Shown here: piece by piece, positions 47,001 through 63,229 of the stretch
Numbering within the stretch: position 1 is the stretch's first letter
Layout of the letters: each line of letters begins with the position of its first letter
Source of the DNA: Litoditis marina
Lineage: Eukaryota; Nematoda; Chromadorea; Rhabditida; Rhabditidae
DNA length: 64,000 nt
Assembly (NCBI GenBank): GCA_964036275.1
Contig: OZ038436.1
Coordinates: 18,379,904-18,443,903 of the forward strand
Direction: 5' to 3'
Program-made: the position numbers and the translations under genes
The notes under the pieces: model-generated
What the model was told of the DNA's origin: nothing
The model's input: only the letters and a program-made list of their open reading frames with translations
The model's database searches: none

Positions 47001-50000
47001 CAAAAAACCGAGCATGCTGAAACGAAGTCTAGAGAGAAGATACGTATGAGACGTGACACACCACCACCCATTACTGAAAATTTACAGACGGGATTAGAAA
47101 AAACTAAACATAAAATCATAAGTAATGAACCCAGACCTGCTTGTATTCCGCAATACCAACCGAGCTGTCGGAAAACGGTTGATTGAACCTGTCAATAATA
47201 GCCTCCAATCGGACAATCTCCTCAGCAAAGTCAGCGGCTACCTGAATGGGTAATATTTACGTATAGGTAAATACCCTTTAGAATATAAATCTGAGAATTG
47301 CGAATTGCGCACTTCTTTTATTGAGTTCGATTCAGTAGTCTGCTTCTGGAGTTAAACCATCCATACCTTGAGGTGAACTTCCGCACGTAGATGTTCCGTC
47401 TGTTCCTTGTAGGCGCGTTCAAACTGGACAAAATTTTCCCGGCAATCATTGAATGTTTGAGTGGCGTACTGAAAAGCAAAACACGTGGTTTAGACTCAAT
47501 AAGCTGAATAAATGGTCACGTGAGATTACGGTATGAAACAGTTGGTTGAATCTGTCAATAAGTATAAAACTGATTCAACCCGAACAGTATAATTACCGAC
47601 ACATGCAAAGTTAAATCCTATAAAAATCAATTGTAGTTGTAAACCTACTTTACTGATACTAAAATTGGATAGCAGAGCACCTTACCACGAGCTCAGTTTG
47701 TAGATTGTCCTTCTGACGGTTGACTTCTCCCTGTCCCATATCAATATTTCCCCTCATTCTGCTGATTATTTCATGCGCACGACGGCTGTGTGCTTCGAAC
47801 TTGGACAGAATGGCCGATCTGCAATGGTCAGAGTTATTGAGAGAGAAAAGGACGTCCTTGCAAACTGAATAAAATTTAGTTTTGAAGACTCGCCGGTAGC
47901 TTATCGGTTAACGTCAAAATAAGTCAAACGATACGTGAGGGATAGAGTAGTACATGGCGAGTTCACCTAAAAATCTTTTCATCCGGTGAAAAATAGGGAA
48001 AATATGTTTGAGCTGTTATTACTATATTGCTATCACAGTTTCACATATATAACCAAACATTTTACAATCGAAGATGGGTTTCTTGATTTACCTTGATATA
48101 CATTGTTCGAAATGTCTCTCAAAATTCTGGAACTCCAGTTGTCTTGTCTTGTGGCCATCCATTTGATAGGCATTCTTCACGATGCCGCGAGCTTTCAGGC
48201 GAGATTCCAGCATCTGAACAACAGATTTATTTGGAAACACCACAAAATTCACAAATTCCACCTCAATCTCACTATGGTCTCACTGAAATTTGCATGGCAA
48301 AGACAAGTGATGATGTTACAGCTAGCTAGCCCAAAAACAAAGTTGAAATTTTGAAACCGTGCGGAAAACCCTGTTTGTGACTGCCCGAAAACCGACAGAA
48401 ACAAGTTTTCAACCATTTCGCTGAATCATGAAACCGACCTCACGTGCAGACACAAAGAATATTCTATTTTCCACTTCTTTCTCGCTACAAACTTCCAACT
48501 CGGACACGAGAAACTGGCGAAATCGCGTCATGTGCTGGCGACGGACCTGAAATAATATAATATATTTATGAGCCTTGTTCGAATTTCAGAAATTAGGGTA
48601 TTATTTCAACATCCAAACAAATGTATAATCTATGAACGTGAACGCAAAATAGCCGATCATCATATCTAAAAAGATAAACGGTAGTTTGACAACTAACATC
48701 TTCGACGTGATCCAATTCCGACGCACTAGCATCCCAGCGATTGTTCAGTATGAAAACATTCGGTTTGCTGAGCTTCTTGGAAACGCGATGGAAGAAACTT
48801 TTCTCCTGAAAAAGACAGCTTACCCTACCAAGCTTGGCTGAATGGAAAGAATTATAAGCAACGAACCGGCTTCTACTTTCGAAGAGTTTCTGAGCAAATA
48901 ATACCGTTCAAACCAAAAAAATGTATGAATTGAAATAGAAAAACGAGTTCCCTTTAAAGACCAGTCACACTGTGCTGAGATACTAAACTCGTTCACATAA
49001 TCCATTTGTGTACAGAACGTTTTGCGTTCTATTTGATGTTGATGTTATCTGGCTCAGACTTGCATTTTTGAACATCGTTTTCACGTTGTTAATCAGATAT
49101 TAAACTACATCTAAGAGAAATTTCAACTTACAGCCTGAGTGAGTGTCGATTCGGCGTTGAGGACCAGAACAAACACATCCGCATCCAAACAATGCTTGTC
49201 AATCCAACTATCAAACTCCGGCGAGAGATCCACCCCGGGACTAGAATTATTCGAAATAGAGTATGAAAATGCAGCTGATAAGGTAATTAGACGGAGAAGA
49301 GAATAGAGAAACTATTTAGGGCACAACGCACAATACTCACCTATCCAGTATGACAACGTCGTTTTGTAAAAGGCGATTCTCGCTGTCTCCGCTTCCCTTC
49401 GGGTGAAATATTCTGAAAAATATCCAATTCTATTGAAAATATAGAGCTTTGACGATGTTGTGGTGCTCGATCAGTGAGCTGTTCACAGTTTTCGTTTTTA
49501 GATTTAAAGTTGACATTGACACATTTCACAAAAAACACCGAATTCGTGCGGTTTTTTGGTCATGCGGTCATGCAGAGCCAATTTAACTTGAAAGTAGGTA
49601 GATAGTTTGGTTTCCATTCTAGACAACTTGAAAGGTAGAAGATAGTTTGAGTTGAAATAAAGAAGGAAAATAATTAACCTGAGTAGCGAGTCTTGCCCCA
49701 TGTCATCGAGACCGGAATTCTCCTCACTCATGGCGCTGCCCATCCTGCCGAGGCGAGAAAGTTCCAACTTTGTCGGATCGTCCCCAAGCATCAGGTAACC
49801 GGTATCATCATCACAACCTTGCACCTAAGAGTTTAATAATGACCAGAATATAATTGAAATTACTGAAGTTTACAAGCACCCATGGGCACGAAACAATTCA
49901 GCCAGTACATTAAATGAAACTTTTGATCTCAATGTTTACTAACTCACTAACGCTCCGGCTCAGCGTTGTCAGAGTCAGACCATCAGTATTCAGGATAATT

Positions 50001-51656
50001 ACCCAATTTCCAATAATAACACATGATTATGAAAAAACATAGGTGGGACAGTTGAGTGAGTGTTTCAAGTTTTAAGAGTTATAGATCCTCAACACAGAAA
50101 ATATGAAAAGTTTGAAGACGAAAATAAATCTAACTACTTAATTTGAGAGAACAAACCTGAAGAAAACAGCAAGTGGTATGTCCCATGCCCTGCGGGAGCA
50201 CTTTATTATGTAACATGGCGTTGATCGTGGTACTCTTTCCGTTGCTCGTCCTATAAGCTCAATTTAATTCCTACAGGAATAGAGAAATGGAAAATGGAAA
50301 AAAAACCAAACTTTTAATCGTTGAAACTAAATATTTCTTCAAGAAAAATAACATATTCACTTGAGGGGGTTGTCTACTGATCACCACTCACACCCTCTTA
50401 GCATTTATTATCGCGTAAAACACAATAGCCTTACCTGCCGAAAAAGACCACTTTCATGTTGTCTCTTCGAAACGTTTCCATTATGGTGTGAACTGCTTCC
50501 CTGAGTGTGGTAACCTCTTTCTGTTCATCAGAGAGGTTGTTACCACTACTCACAGCATCTCCCGATCCAGCTCCTCCGCATTCAAAACCTTGAACAACTT
50601 TTAGTTGAACATCATTCACAGAAACAAAAGCTGAATCTGAGATCAACGCGTCCAACGTTACATTACAAATTCTCTGGTTAGATTAACCTACCTAGAAGAC
50701 AAATAGAAATCAGCCCTACTCCCCAACATTGTGATCTCATTCTCATTATTTTCATCACTGATTTCGATCAATGTGGAAAAAACCAGTAATCCATGAAAAA
50801 TAATATTATACGCCTCTTATCTTTGAAATATTTTTGGAACAGTGAGAGTATCAGACCTTCAAAGACCTTTGAAACAACTCATAGTCTCATAGACTAACCT
50901 TTGTATACACAATCCAATTCTTCAACTCTGTCCGAAAGGTCCGAGTAGATTTCTCCAAGGACCTTCTTAGCCTCCTTGAAGCGAAGTAATGGTTCGGACA
51001 TACCGTTGGCACGTCTCACAGGCTTTCCAGACACTGAAATATATGTAAATTTGATGCTATCTTCAAAAATAGAAGGAAAGCTACAACAAAATGAGAATAG
51101 ATGCTAGAAGAAATATAAGAAATATGGGCCAACTCACTGGAGAACCAGGTCCTTCGGTCCTTCCCGAACCGAATCGCGAACCAGTCACTGGAGAACCAAA
51201 CCGAACCGACCGAACCAACTTTTGAACCAACCGGTTCTCCAGTGAATGCTTCGAACCGAACCGGGATAGAGTCATTTTACCTTGTCTACGACTTGCTTGT
51301 TCAACTCATGATAAATGTCGGTTCGGTTCGAAGCATTCACTGGAGAAGCGGTCGGTTCAAAAGTCGGTTCGGTTCAGTTGGTTCGGTTCTCCAGTGACCG
51401 GTTCGCGGTTTGGTTCGGGAAGGACCCGGTTCTCCAGTGAATTCGCCAGAAAGGCCAGAAATATGTAAGATTGTTATGTATTTAAGTAACCATACCATTC
51501 GCACTAAATCATTACTAACAACTGTTGAGGTCCGTTGGCAGCTATGTTAACTGTTATTTACATCAGAAAGTCCTTCAAATTTGACTTACAGCTAGCGTTT
51601 GGCTTTGAAGCCGCTTGATCCCCGGATTGGTGTTGTAGACTCATCATTCCTGACAT
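44029..51656 (-). CDS. fzo-1: Mitofusin (FZO-1/Marf type outer-membrane fusion GTPase), about 21 exons
   Basis: This is the dynamin-like GTPase that fuses mitochondrial outer membranes. Exon 1 is 51590-51656 ([20 protein letters not shown]) and exon 2 is 50899-51033, the first heptad region. The GTPase domain follows. [15 protein letters not shown] (G1) spans the junction of exons 50435-50636 and 50157-50250, MGHTT (G2) is in the latter, [20 protein letters not shown] (G3) is at 49.2-49.4 kb, and [15 protein letters not shown] (G4) at 48.7-48.8 kb. Helices of heptad repeat 1 run from 48.2 to 46.4 kb. The membrane hairpin [37 protein letters not shown] is split between exons at 45.0-45.1 and 44.73-44.86 kb. 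HR2 ([20 protein letters not shown]) ends at 44029. After [13 protein letters not shown] the usual C-terminal leucine-rich tail is replaced by a short basic tail ending NRSG. All key GTPase residues are present. Confidence 0.96.
45609..46060. mobile_element. hAT-like MITE with internal CTCGAAA satellite, copy 2
   Basis: Tips TAGGGTTATTAA and TTAACAAGCCTA are flanked by the 8-bp duplication GTTCCAAT (45601-45608 and 46061-46068). The inside resembles copy 1 (37082-37509) with a different number of ACTCGAAA units. It sits in a mitofusin intron. Confidence 0.92.
51127..51456. mobile_element. Large palindromic element of GGTTCGGTTCG/GAACCGAACC repeats
   Basis: Both ends are GGCC. Just inside, CTCACTGGAGAACC on the left is mirrored by GGTTCTCCAGTGAATTCGCC on the right. 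The 9-bp duplication AGAAATATG flanks it (51118-51126 and 51457-51465). Internal arms hold TTCGAACCGAACC and its complement. It lies in the first mitofusin intron and is non-coding and non-autonomous. Confidence 0.9.
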
Positions 51657-53741
51657 CTCACAACATCCACTGAAGTAGAAAATATACCATATTAAAGTAT
51701 ACAAGACTAATGAACAAAATTAGTGCATCAATACGGACAAAACCCACGAGGCTACGGCAACAACAAAACTAAATGATGAAACTAGTATAGTTTAAACGAT
51801 AATAATACATACAGACTGGGCAAATTTGCGAGAAAGACAGAACCGAGCACAATGGTAAGACAGAGAGCAAAAAAACACTTATTATGAGAACCAACAAACT
51901 ACTATAGAAATGCGATATCATAAATTTTAATTAAATTATTTAAAAAAAACCAGCTTTATATGATAAGCGTGCACCCGAAAATGTCAAAATCGATACGCAA
52001 AAGCACGCGCGCGGGCTATTTTTGTCAACCGTATGTTCAAGGTCATGTAAAAATCGAATGGTATAAAAACTTCCTTCAAAGGTCAAAAACGGACTATACT
52101 TGCGCGATTGCTATATTTTTCGCGGAAAGAATGGTCAGATATCAGGTTTTCTCGAGCTAGGTGAATTATAGGGGTACTTCGGAGCCCAGGTGATGTTTCT
52201 TGCCTCGAAACTTTCACAAATGTGGCGAGAACACTGCTCAATCAAGGTTTTGAACAGGAAATGGAATTTATTGAAGAGAGATTTGCATAATTTGCTTTGG
52301 ATTTCATGTCTAAAACGACACCACAAGCAATTTTGAAGGTTTTTTAGGCAGTGAGTGCAGAAGGCAACGTTCAACGTTTTGAAGGTTGTGAGTATACCAG
52401 TCGGTTTCAAATCTACATTCAGGAATAATGACAGTCGAGTTTAAGCTGTTCTGTAGGTCTAGTCGATGTATGATTTTCAATTTTAATATGACTCGTGCAG
52501 TGGATAGTGATTGTAGTGGTTTTAATACTTCACTTACTCATTTGAAACTTCACAAAAAGTTCTAAAGACTAAAAGACATGCACGTTTTCAATATCCATAA
52601 AACATAGCTTTCGTTCAATCAGATTCTTGGATAACTACATCAAAACAACAGTGGTCGCCAACGGAAAGGCGGGTGGGTACTGTATATCTCAATTTTTGCT
52701 GTGTAAATTTGGCACCCCTTATAACAACACCTACTCAAAAGTGATTGATTCAATTCTGAAAAATCTCAGAACCTTAAAGGTCACGTGAAATACCAGAGGA
52801 GTGAACAAGGTTGAAAGTTTGGTCTGTGTTTACTTGCTGATTCCAAATACTACTACTATAGTGTTATCGATCGGTGATATCTTCTTCTAGCCCTGTTACA
52901 TCTTCGTGTTTGTTGTTCGGTTGTGCGCTTGTTGTCCGGCATTTCATGGAGATAAATGTGCTGGGCGTGTCTCGATTTATCTCTCGGAGCCAGATGCCAG
53001 TTGGTCCCAACCCCCCAGACAATAACAGGCGAAAAGAGGCACAAACTTCCTTCTCCTCCCATTCTTACCTGTTTCATCTTTTATCAGTAACACTTTTTGT
53101 CAACTCAATGGATGTTATGATTTCTATACGTACCTTCAGCTAATCGTAAGAGACCTTGTCCGTGAGGGTTTCTCTGCGCGCAAAGTTTACAGTTAGATAC
53201 CCAGCGAACTTGACTTGAGCAATCGTTCCTCTGGATTCAAAGAAAATTACTGTATAGCTATCCTTCGTATCAAAATTTGGGTCTTTGCTTCTGGTGGTCC
53301 TCTTTGACTTGATCTGCTGTCAAGTAGCCTGTATACCACATGCCTGAAAACATTTATCAGTTTCGCATGTGGTAGAAATTACAAACATATATCAGCACTA
53401 AGAAAGTTAGGGGAAGGTAGTGTTATTTTAATCAGTTCCCAGTGAAGACATCCCTTTTTTTAATCAACAAATATATGCTGTCTCGAAATACAGCCCAGCG
53501 GTTGTGGTATTGATACGGTAGTTAGGTCAGAGCATTTGTCAGAACAGTCGCTTTAGTATAGAATGTATACAATATTATTACATCTTTTTTTCACCTATGT
53601 TCTTTTCACCATTCTCTTTTTTGGCAACCTTTCGCGTTTCGAACTTTCGTTCCGTTATTACACATTGTGTAATAAATATTTGATTTGATTTTGATCTCAT
53701 CATTTCCTATTTTCAGAAGCGAGTGAACCGAAAAACCGAAT
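51657..53741. other. Intergenic region between divergent mitofusin and galectin genes
   Basis: This must hold the promoters of both genes, which point away from each other. It is AT-rich. I could not identify a TATA box or known site with confidence. A 58-codon open frame on the minus strand near 53147-53320 is not supported further. Confidence 0.5.
53711..53716 (+). promoter_or_regulatory. 3' splice acceptor just before the galectin ATG
   Basis: TTTCAG lies 25 nt before the start codon with pyrimidine-rich sequence upstream. It is either a 5'-UTR intron acceptor or a spliced-leader trans-splice site. Confidence 0.55.
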
Positions 53742-57862
<4,121 letters not shown>

Positions 57863-57978
57863 AAGAAGACATCTGCATGATAATCATCTATCTACTAATA
57901 ATCGAGAATATTTCATAATCCTGACAAGATACACATTGTATGTAATAAGTTCTACAATAGCCACCCTGTAATTCAAGT

Positions 57979-57984
57979 AATAAA
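57979..57984 (+). terminator. Galectin polyadenylation signal AATAAA
   Basis: AATAAA lies 117 bp after the galectin stop and only about 20 bp before the stop codon of the opposing FAR gene, so the two transcripts end very close together. Confidence 0.75.
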
Positions 57985-58002
57985 ACAGTTTCAATATTGT
58001 TT

Positions 58003-59504
58003 TCAGAAGGTTAGATCGGGATTGTTCTTCTTCAGGGCCAGTTTATCTTCATCGGAAAGAGCCTGAAGTGTTTGAAATGAGAACATAAAGAATGGAAGAG
58101 ATGAAGAACTGTGACCGTGTGTACCAATAGTTCCGGGAATGTTTCCACTGAGAGCGTTCTTCTGTGTCCGGAGACAGAAAAAGGTCACCGTGAACGCTAG
58201 AAGATTTGTGCGTCCACAGGAAAAATAAAAATGTGTCATGTGAGAGAGAAACACAGAGAAAAAGCGAATCTGAGAGAAAGAGAGAAAAAGAGAGAAAGAG
58301 AGAAAGAGGCAAGGAAGATGATGTTGACCTGAACAGAAGAAAACACGAAACAGTGAACGATGAGCCCTACAAACTCTTCACTACACAGAAAGTTCAAAGA
58401 CACAGAAAGTCTCACCTGAAACTCTTCATGGAGTTCCTTTGCCTTCTCAAGGCAACATTCCTTTCCCAAGGTCAAATGACACTGAATCAGTGTCACGAAA
58501 TGAATTATCTGAAAATGCATGATTGTTCAAATGACTATTCACAAACAAAACGCTAATTTTGAATATCAACATTTCACTTAATAATCTGCTGAAAAAAACT
58601 TTTGCTGAAAAAAACTGAGTTAATAATTTGACAGAAAATGCCAACCTTTCGTGATTATGAGATTTCACATGGAACGTTGCAACGCACGTTTTCAAACAAA
58701 CGCCATTTCTCTACGCCTATATCCCGTCGGGATACAAGTCTCGCAAAATAGTACGCAAAGCGAGAGACGCAGAACTGTATCAAGGTGTAGGAAATTTTCG
58801 GTACACACTATGAACACATTCTCAACAATTTATGAGACGGTGCGAACCTTTTTGCTGTAGTCCACAGCAGCGGGACTGAGCCCCTGTAGTCTGGCCTTGT
58901 TCGCTTCGAGAACATTTTTCATTCGGGATGCCAGTTCGGGAGACTTGGCGTTGGCTGAGTCTATCATCTCACCGACTTCTTCGAAACAATCATGTTCCGA
59001 GAACACCTGGAGTATAAAAGAATATTCAGTTCTGTTCGTGGTTTCTGTATCTAATTTAAAGGTTGTTTTGATTGATTTGTGCCAAATACAACATTAAGGT
59101 CGTTGTGTACTTCAAACTCGTAGGCTGTGATGGTATCCTCTACAACACAAGAGTGTGAAATGAAGTAATTTACGTTGTTAAGATTTAGCAGTGGGTTACT
59201 GTGATACTTGCGGTGTGAAAAAGTGGTGTAAACCTGCGTATCAACATCGAGTACTTCATACCTCCTTCAGAACAATCGCCTCCTCGGGTGTGATGCTGGC
59301 AGCGTAGTCCAGGTTCTCCTTCGGGATCAGAGCTGGAAACGAAAACATGGACTGTATCGAATCGGACGCGATCTTTTCACACTTTCTTGGTTTCATTCGT
59401 TGTATGACCAAACTACAGATCAGTACATCATGTACCATGTCCTTCTTCTCTAGAAAATCGGTATACCTACTTTTCACAGGAGCAGGAAGATCAGCGCAGC
59501 TCAT
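58003..59504 (-). CDS. FAR-family fatty acid and retinol binding protein, 5 exons, 138 aa
   Basis: FAR proteins are small all-helical lipid carriers found in nematodes and usually secreted. Five exons join in phase: 59471-59504 (MSCADLPAPVK), 59262-59332 (LIPKENLDYAASITPEEAIV), 58848-59006 (VFSEHDCFEEVGEMIDSANA through ASRMKNVLEANKARLQGLSP), 58416-58508 (IIHFVTLIQCHL through CCLEKAKELHEEFQ) and 58003-58062 (ALSDEDKLALKKNNPDLTF). The order of elements follows the family: IP-x-E near the start, A-S-x-TPEE, the AKSPEL-A motif, L-x-LSP-A, then a late LSDEDK-L-NPDLT segment. The visible start gives no signal peptide, whereas family members normally have one. An acceptor sits 3 nt before the ATG and the frame is open through it, so an upstream signal exon is possible but was not found. 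Helices are rich in cysteine (four after the start), which is atypical. Confidence 0.82.
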
Positions 59505-61857
59505 TTTCTGAAACAAACAAATTTTCAAGTGATTAGTTATACCTAGACCATGGTGACGTCAGCCACAATGTTCCGCACATGAAGGAAAAAAAATCAGTTC
59601 GATTCACCTCCTAGAATGAATAATTGAAAATAAAATATCAATAAACAATGCAAAAAAGTGTAGTAGTAAAAGGTATACCATTCATGGGTGATAGAATCCA
59701 AATAGTTATTGTCATTCAAGAGTTGGGCGGATCGTTCATAATTCGACCGGTTTTATCGTCGAAAACAATCACCTGAACATTAGTTCTCAATCAATCCAAT
59801 TAGCGAGAAAATGATGAAATATGTGCCACATGTAACATATTTGCAGAATATGATTCTTTTCTGCTTGACTTATATAACTTTCAAACAAAAAAATTAGGAA
59901 GTCAAACGCCTACAGCCATACACCTTTAGATAACGTGAAAGCTCCGTTAGAAATATGAAATTTTCTATGCGTCATTCTCGAGTGAAATACAGTTCATTGC
60001 TTTGTATCTCAAAACCGGACTCTTCGTCTCGAGCTTTGGGCAACAACAATTAGAATAAACAATACACTTCAACACTTTAGTCCTACGAATGCAATCCACA
60101 CATGGGCCATGGTTCTGAGGAGTTATAGTATGTTTCCTTCATACTGAGACTCATACAGTACGATTTCAAGAACCTGAATCCGTTCAACTCATGTAAATGT
60201 TATCGGATTAACTATTTTTACATTTGGTTTTGATTTCCTAAAAAATGTTCGAAAGTAGTTTACAAAAACTGAAGTTAGCATTAGAAAACATTGGAAAATT
60301 GGAATGTATACTGTAGGAGTCTCAGTAGGAGTGGTGGGAACTATACGAGGTCTTCAGAGCGAATTCGGTCGGTGCTGTCGGTAAAGTGGGTTCTGCAGCC
60401 GTCCCTAACAGTTCTAAAGAGAGTTTCAGTTTTAATACTTTAGGTATCTGATGATATTGTTGGGCTCATTTTGATTCATACCCCCCACTATAGACATGAG
60501 GCTTCCAGCTTTCAGTGTATGTTTTCTAGTACAAACTTTCGTGGCTAGTATTGACAGAAACAGACTCAAAGGGCAAAATGTACTGCAACCCTATTTTTGT
60601 GATTTCTATTTTAGTGTTCAGCTGTTACTTTCCAGGTCGCGCATGTCATCAACTACTGGTAAGAGCACAACACTCGCACTTTGAAGATGTTCATTCTGGC
60701 TCGGCGTCTCTCAGATCATTACACTATTTCGCGTGTTCTCTGACCGGCTGGAGATTACACCGGAAAAGCACAGCCGCTACCCCACACCCCCACTCACCTA
60801 TCACATATCCCGAGTTCCTATTTTCTACAATCTCATGTTTATCAACTTTTCCACCCTGACAAATGTTCAACTTTGTGAGCGATGACTACCTGTTAGTGTT
60901 CACCAAGAATGCAAACTACATACACTTAGAATTACATAAAAACAAATTAGGTTGAACTATTGGTTTACAATGAGCTGTGGCAACAGGCACTTGTTGAAAA
61001 TCAATATTGCAAGTGATTTTAAACGTGAGGAACATCAGAAATCCCCAATTACAGTAGTAAAATGTTGCATTGTTATTCAAGATATATGTCGTCTTCCTAC
61101 TAAGTATTTTTTTGTTTATGTAACTTTTGTTTTGAGTTTTTTTGGTAAGTCAGTATAACGTTATATTCACAACCTGTATGATTAGTTGTAATTGTAATAC
61201 AACAGACTAACTTAGCAACAACAGTAACTGTCAACTTAACCACCAAAGCTGAGTGAGAAATAGGATAGTCGTATACTCTTTTTGATTCTCACTGTAACTT
61301 CTACAGTGGGAATAGCGACCTTTCGGTATGTTTATGTATGGAAAGGGTCATAATTTGGTCATAGATTATCATTCTGTATTACAAAGGGTTGCATCATATA
61401 ATGGATGGTCGAGAGTGGAATATGTACAGAAGGAGTCTCAGTAGGAATGATTTTGACTATAGTTTTCTGTTTGTACTCGTGGCTATTTTCTAGTCGTAGT
61501 CCGGCGCTGTAGCAGACTTTTGTCAGTTGTCAGATCAAGTTGACCGAAAAACGCGCCTTCTGGTTAACTAGTGGTCAGCTCAGTCCGAATAGAAACGATT
61601 TTGTGGTGATAAAGTTTTCGTAAATCCAAATGTGATTTTTGTAGCGCGCCATAATTCGCTTCTCAGAAACTGAAGTTTTCTCTGAAAAAAAAACATGCAT
61701 CTGAACTTCAATTTGAACTCCGTTTAGTTTGAGAACAACAATATCTGGTGAACCAATTTCCGATACGTTCGGTATACCAGCAATTTACCCGTACAGAAAA
61801 CAAAAGGAACTTTTTTGAAATCGTTTGTGTTATGTGTCTGGCTACATTCTTCCCAGG

Positions 61858-62033
61858 CGGCGTAGCAATCCCTCAAAAATCTCATGAGATACCTCATGAG
61901 ATATTCGCATGAGCTTCTCATGAGATTCTATTGATTGCTATGCTACAACATTGATGGTTCACGAGTAGCTCATGAGCTATCTCATGAGAAACTCATATGA
62001 ACTTCTCGTGAGATTGGAGGAATTGCTACGCCG
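61858..62033. mobile_element. Palindromic element made of CTCATGAG repeats
   Basis: CGGCGTAGCAATCCCTC at the left is mirrored by GAGGAATTGCTACGCCG at the right. Between them, CTCATGAGAT/ATCTCATGAG palindromes repeat about eight times. No target duplication was seen. Confidence 0.78.
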
Positions 62034-62331
62034 ACATAGTTGACAGCTAAGATAGATGCACAATCTACATTGTAAAGTTTGTTGCATTAATGGAATGTGC
62101 AATAAGTGATCTAATGTAGTTGATAATGTTTCTCAATGCTTATTTCAATTTTTGGCCCCACTTCATTCTCAAATCAATCGGGTGCAGTTCATCGATCAGT
62201 TTCTGAAATCCCCGAACTGTACCTGCTGACTGTGTTTTTACTACGTTGTCATTCATTCGAACGTGACAACATCGTACAACAAACCAATTCCACACTCTTC
62301 GAATAAACACTACTGTCTTGAATGTCGTTTG

Positions 62332-62442
62332 AAGAAGGACGATCATGTGGACCAATCTCGTGTCAACGGTCCTTTAAACTGCAATTGAAAAATGTATTGC
62401 AAAGGACTGAACCGTTGCGGTTGGACCACATAATCATCCTTT
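62332..62442. mobile_element. Small MITE, AAGGACGATTATGTGG ends, copy 2
   Basis: AAGGACGATCATGTGGACCA is mirrored by TGGACCACATAATCATCCTT. It is the same family as 42029-42136. Confidence 0.82.
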
Positions 62443-62544
62443 TTTAATACATAAATAAGAATTTGGATCGATAAATAAATAGACAACTCGCGACTTGCTC
62501 AATTAGCCGTTTCATTTATTCGGTTATTCATCTTTCCCTCAGAA

Positions 62545-62697
62545 ATGTCGTCTGAAGCGGACGATGGCGACGTGGAGTGTGTGGCGGTGGCCCCATCTTC
62601 CCTCGACTGGGACAAGTTGTTCAAACTGGCAGAAGACCCCGATATGGACGAAATACTACGAGGACCCCTCGAAACGGCTATCAAAAATCTAGAGTTG
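62545..62697 (+). CDS. First coding exon of an unrecognised gene
   Basis: The ATG lies 2 nt after a good acceptor (CCCTCAG at 62536-62542), and a donor (TTG then GTGAAC) at 62698 closes 51 codons in phase 0. The translation opens MSSEADDGDVECVAVAPSSL and then DWDKLFKLAEDPDMDEILRG; it is acidic and uses coding-like codons. Reading on past the donor gives only repeat-derived sequence. Downstream exons are not visible in the remaining 1.3 kb. I do not recognise the family. Confidence 0.5.
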
Positions 62698-62952
62698 GTG
62701 AACTTGTATCGGGAATTTGATCAATCGCGCGCAGCGCGAAGCGCTGTGCGAGATTTGTCTTTGGTTCGGCTAATGCGCGCTTTCATTTTTTTAGTTTACC
62801 CTCAAAAAGGCCCAAACGTGCAAATCAAAACTTTTTATGATTTGTTGGTATTTCATGGCATATTTACAAGCTATGTTCCAAATTTGAACAAAATTGATTA
62901 AGTTTGAGCCGAGTTATGACGTTATGCGCTTCATGCAGACCGCCAACTTCCG

Positions 62953-62953
<1 letters not shown>

Positions 62954-62987
<34 letters not shown>
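62954..62987 (+). repeat. (TG)n microsatellite
   Basis: About 17 uninterrupted GT dinucleotides. Confidence 0.97.
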
Positions 62988-62989
<2 letters not shown>

Positions 62990-63229
62990 CGCACTTCTGG
63001 GAAATTTTTATGTGTGAACCGATTTGACTGAAAATTTGGGAGACGATAGATATCCCACTCAAACCTTGGGGGCGCAAACTTTTTTTCGAAAAAAATTATT
63101 TTTCATCAAGTTATAGGTCTTTGAAAATGTCTCTGCGTCTCTTCATTTCGTGCACTCTCTCGCCCTCTCTGTCGCGGTAAATCAAATTGCGTTATAACTC
63201 AGCTCAGTCCTAACCAATTCAAGTAAAAT

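Larger units (their letters stand above)
59505..62544. other. Intergenic region, 3.0 kb, with small repeats
   Basis: Contains two palindromic elements (61858-62033 and 62332-62442) and a shared motif AGGAGTCTCAGTAGGA at about 60318 and 61433. A plus-strand open frame from 60578 (MYCNPIFVISILVFSCYF) has a signal-like start but no other support. No other gene was seen. Confidence 0.5.

Noticed and set aside
53147..53320. Minus-strand frame ending FAGYLTVNFARRETLTDKVSYD
   Set aside because: About 58 stop-free codons with a plausible acceptor, but only 0.4 kb of space for the rest of a gene before the galectin, an overlapping equally open frame, and no family match that I know.
59640..59700. Hydrophobic reading MVYLLLLHFFALFIDILFSI as a possible FAR signal peptide
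   Set aside because: It reads into an in-frame stop shortly after. The sequence looks like an intron: a GTATAC donor follows the ATG, and a pyrimidine-rich tract ends in TAG.
60551..60859. Plus-strand frame with a signal-like start (MYCNPIFVISILVFSCYF)
   Set aside because: The hydrophobic start could be chance in AT-rich DNA. The rest has odd composition, and there is no splice or neighbour support.
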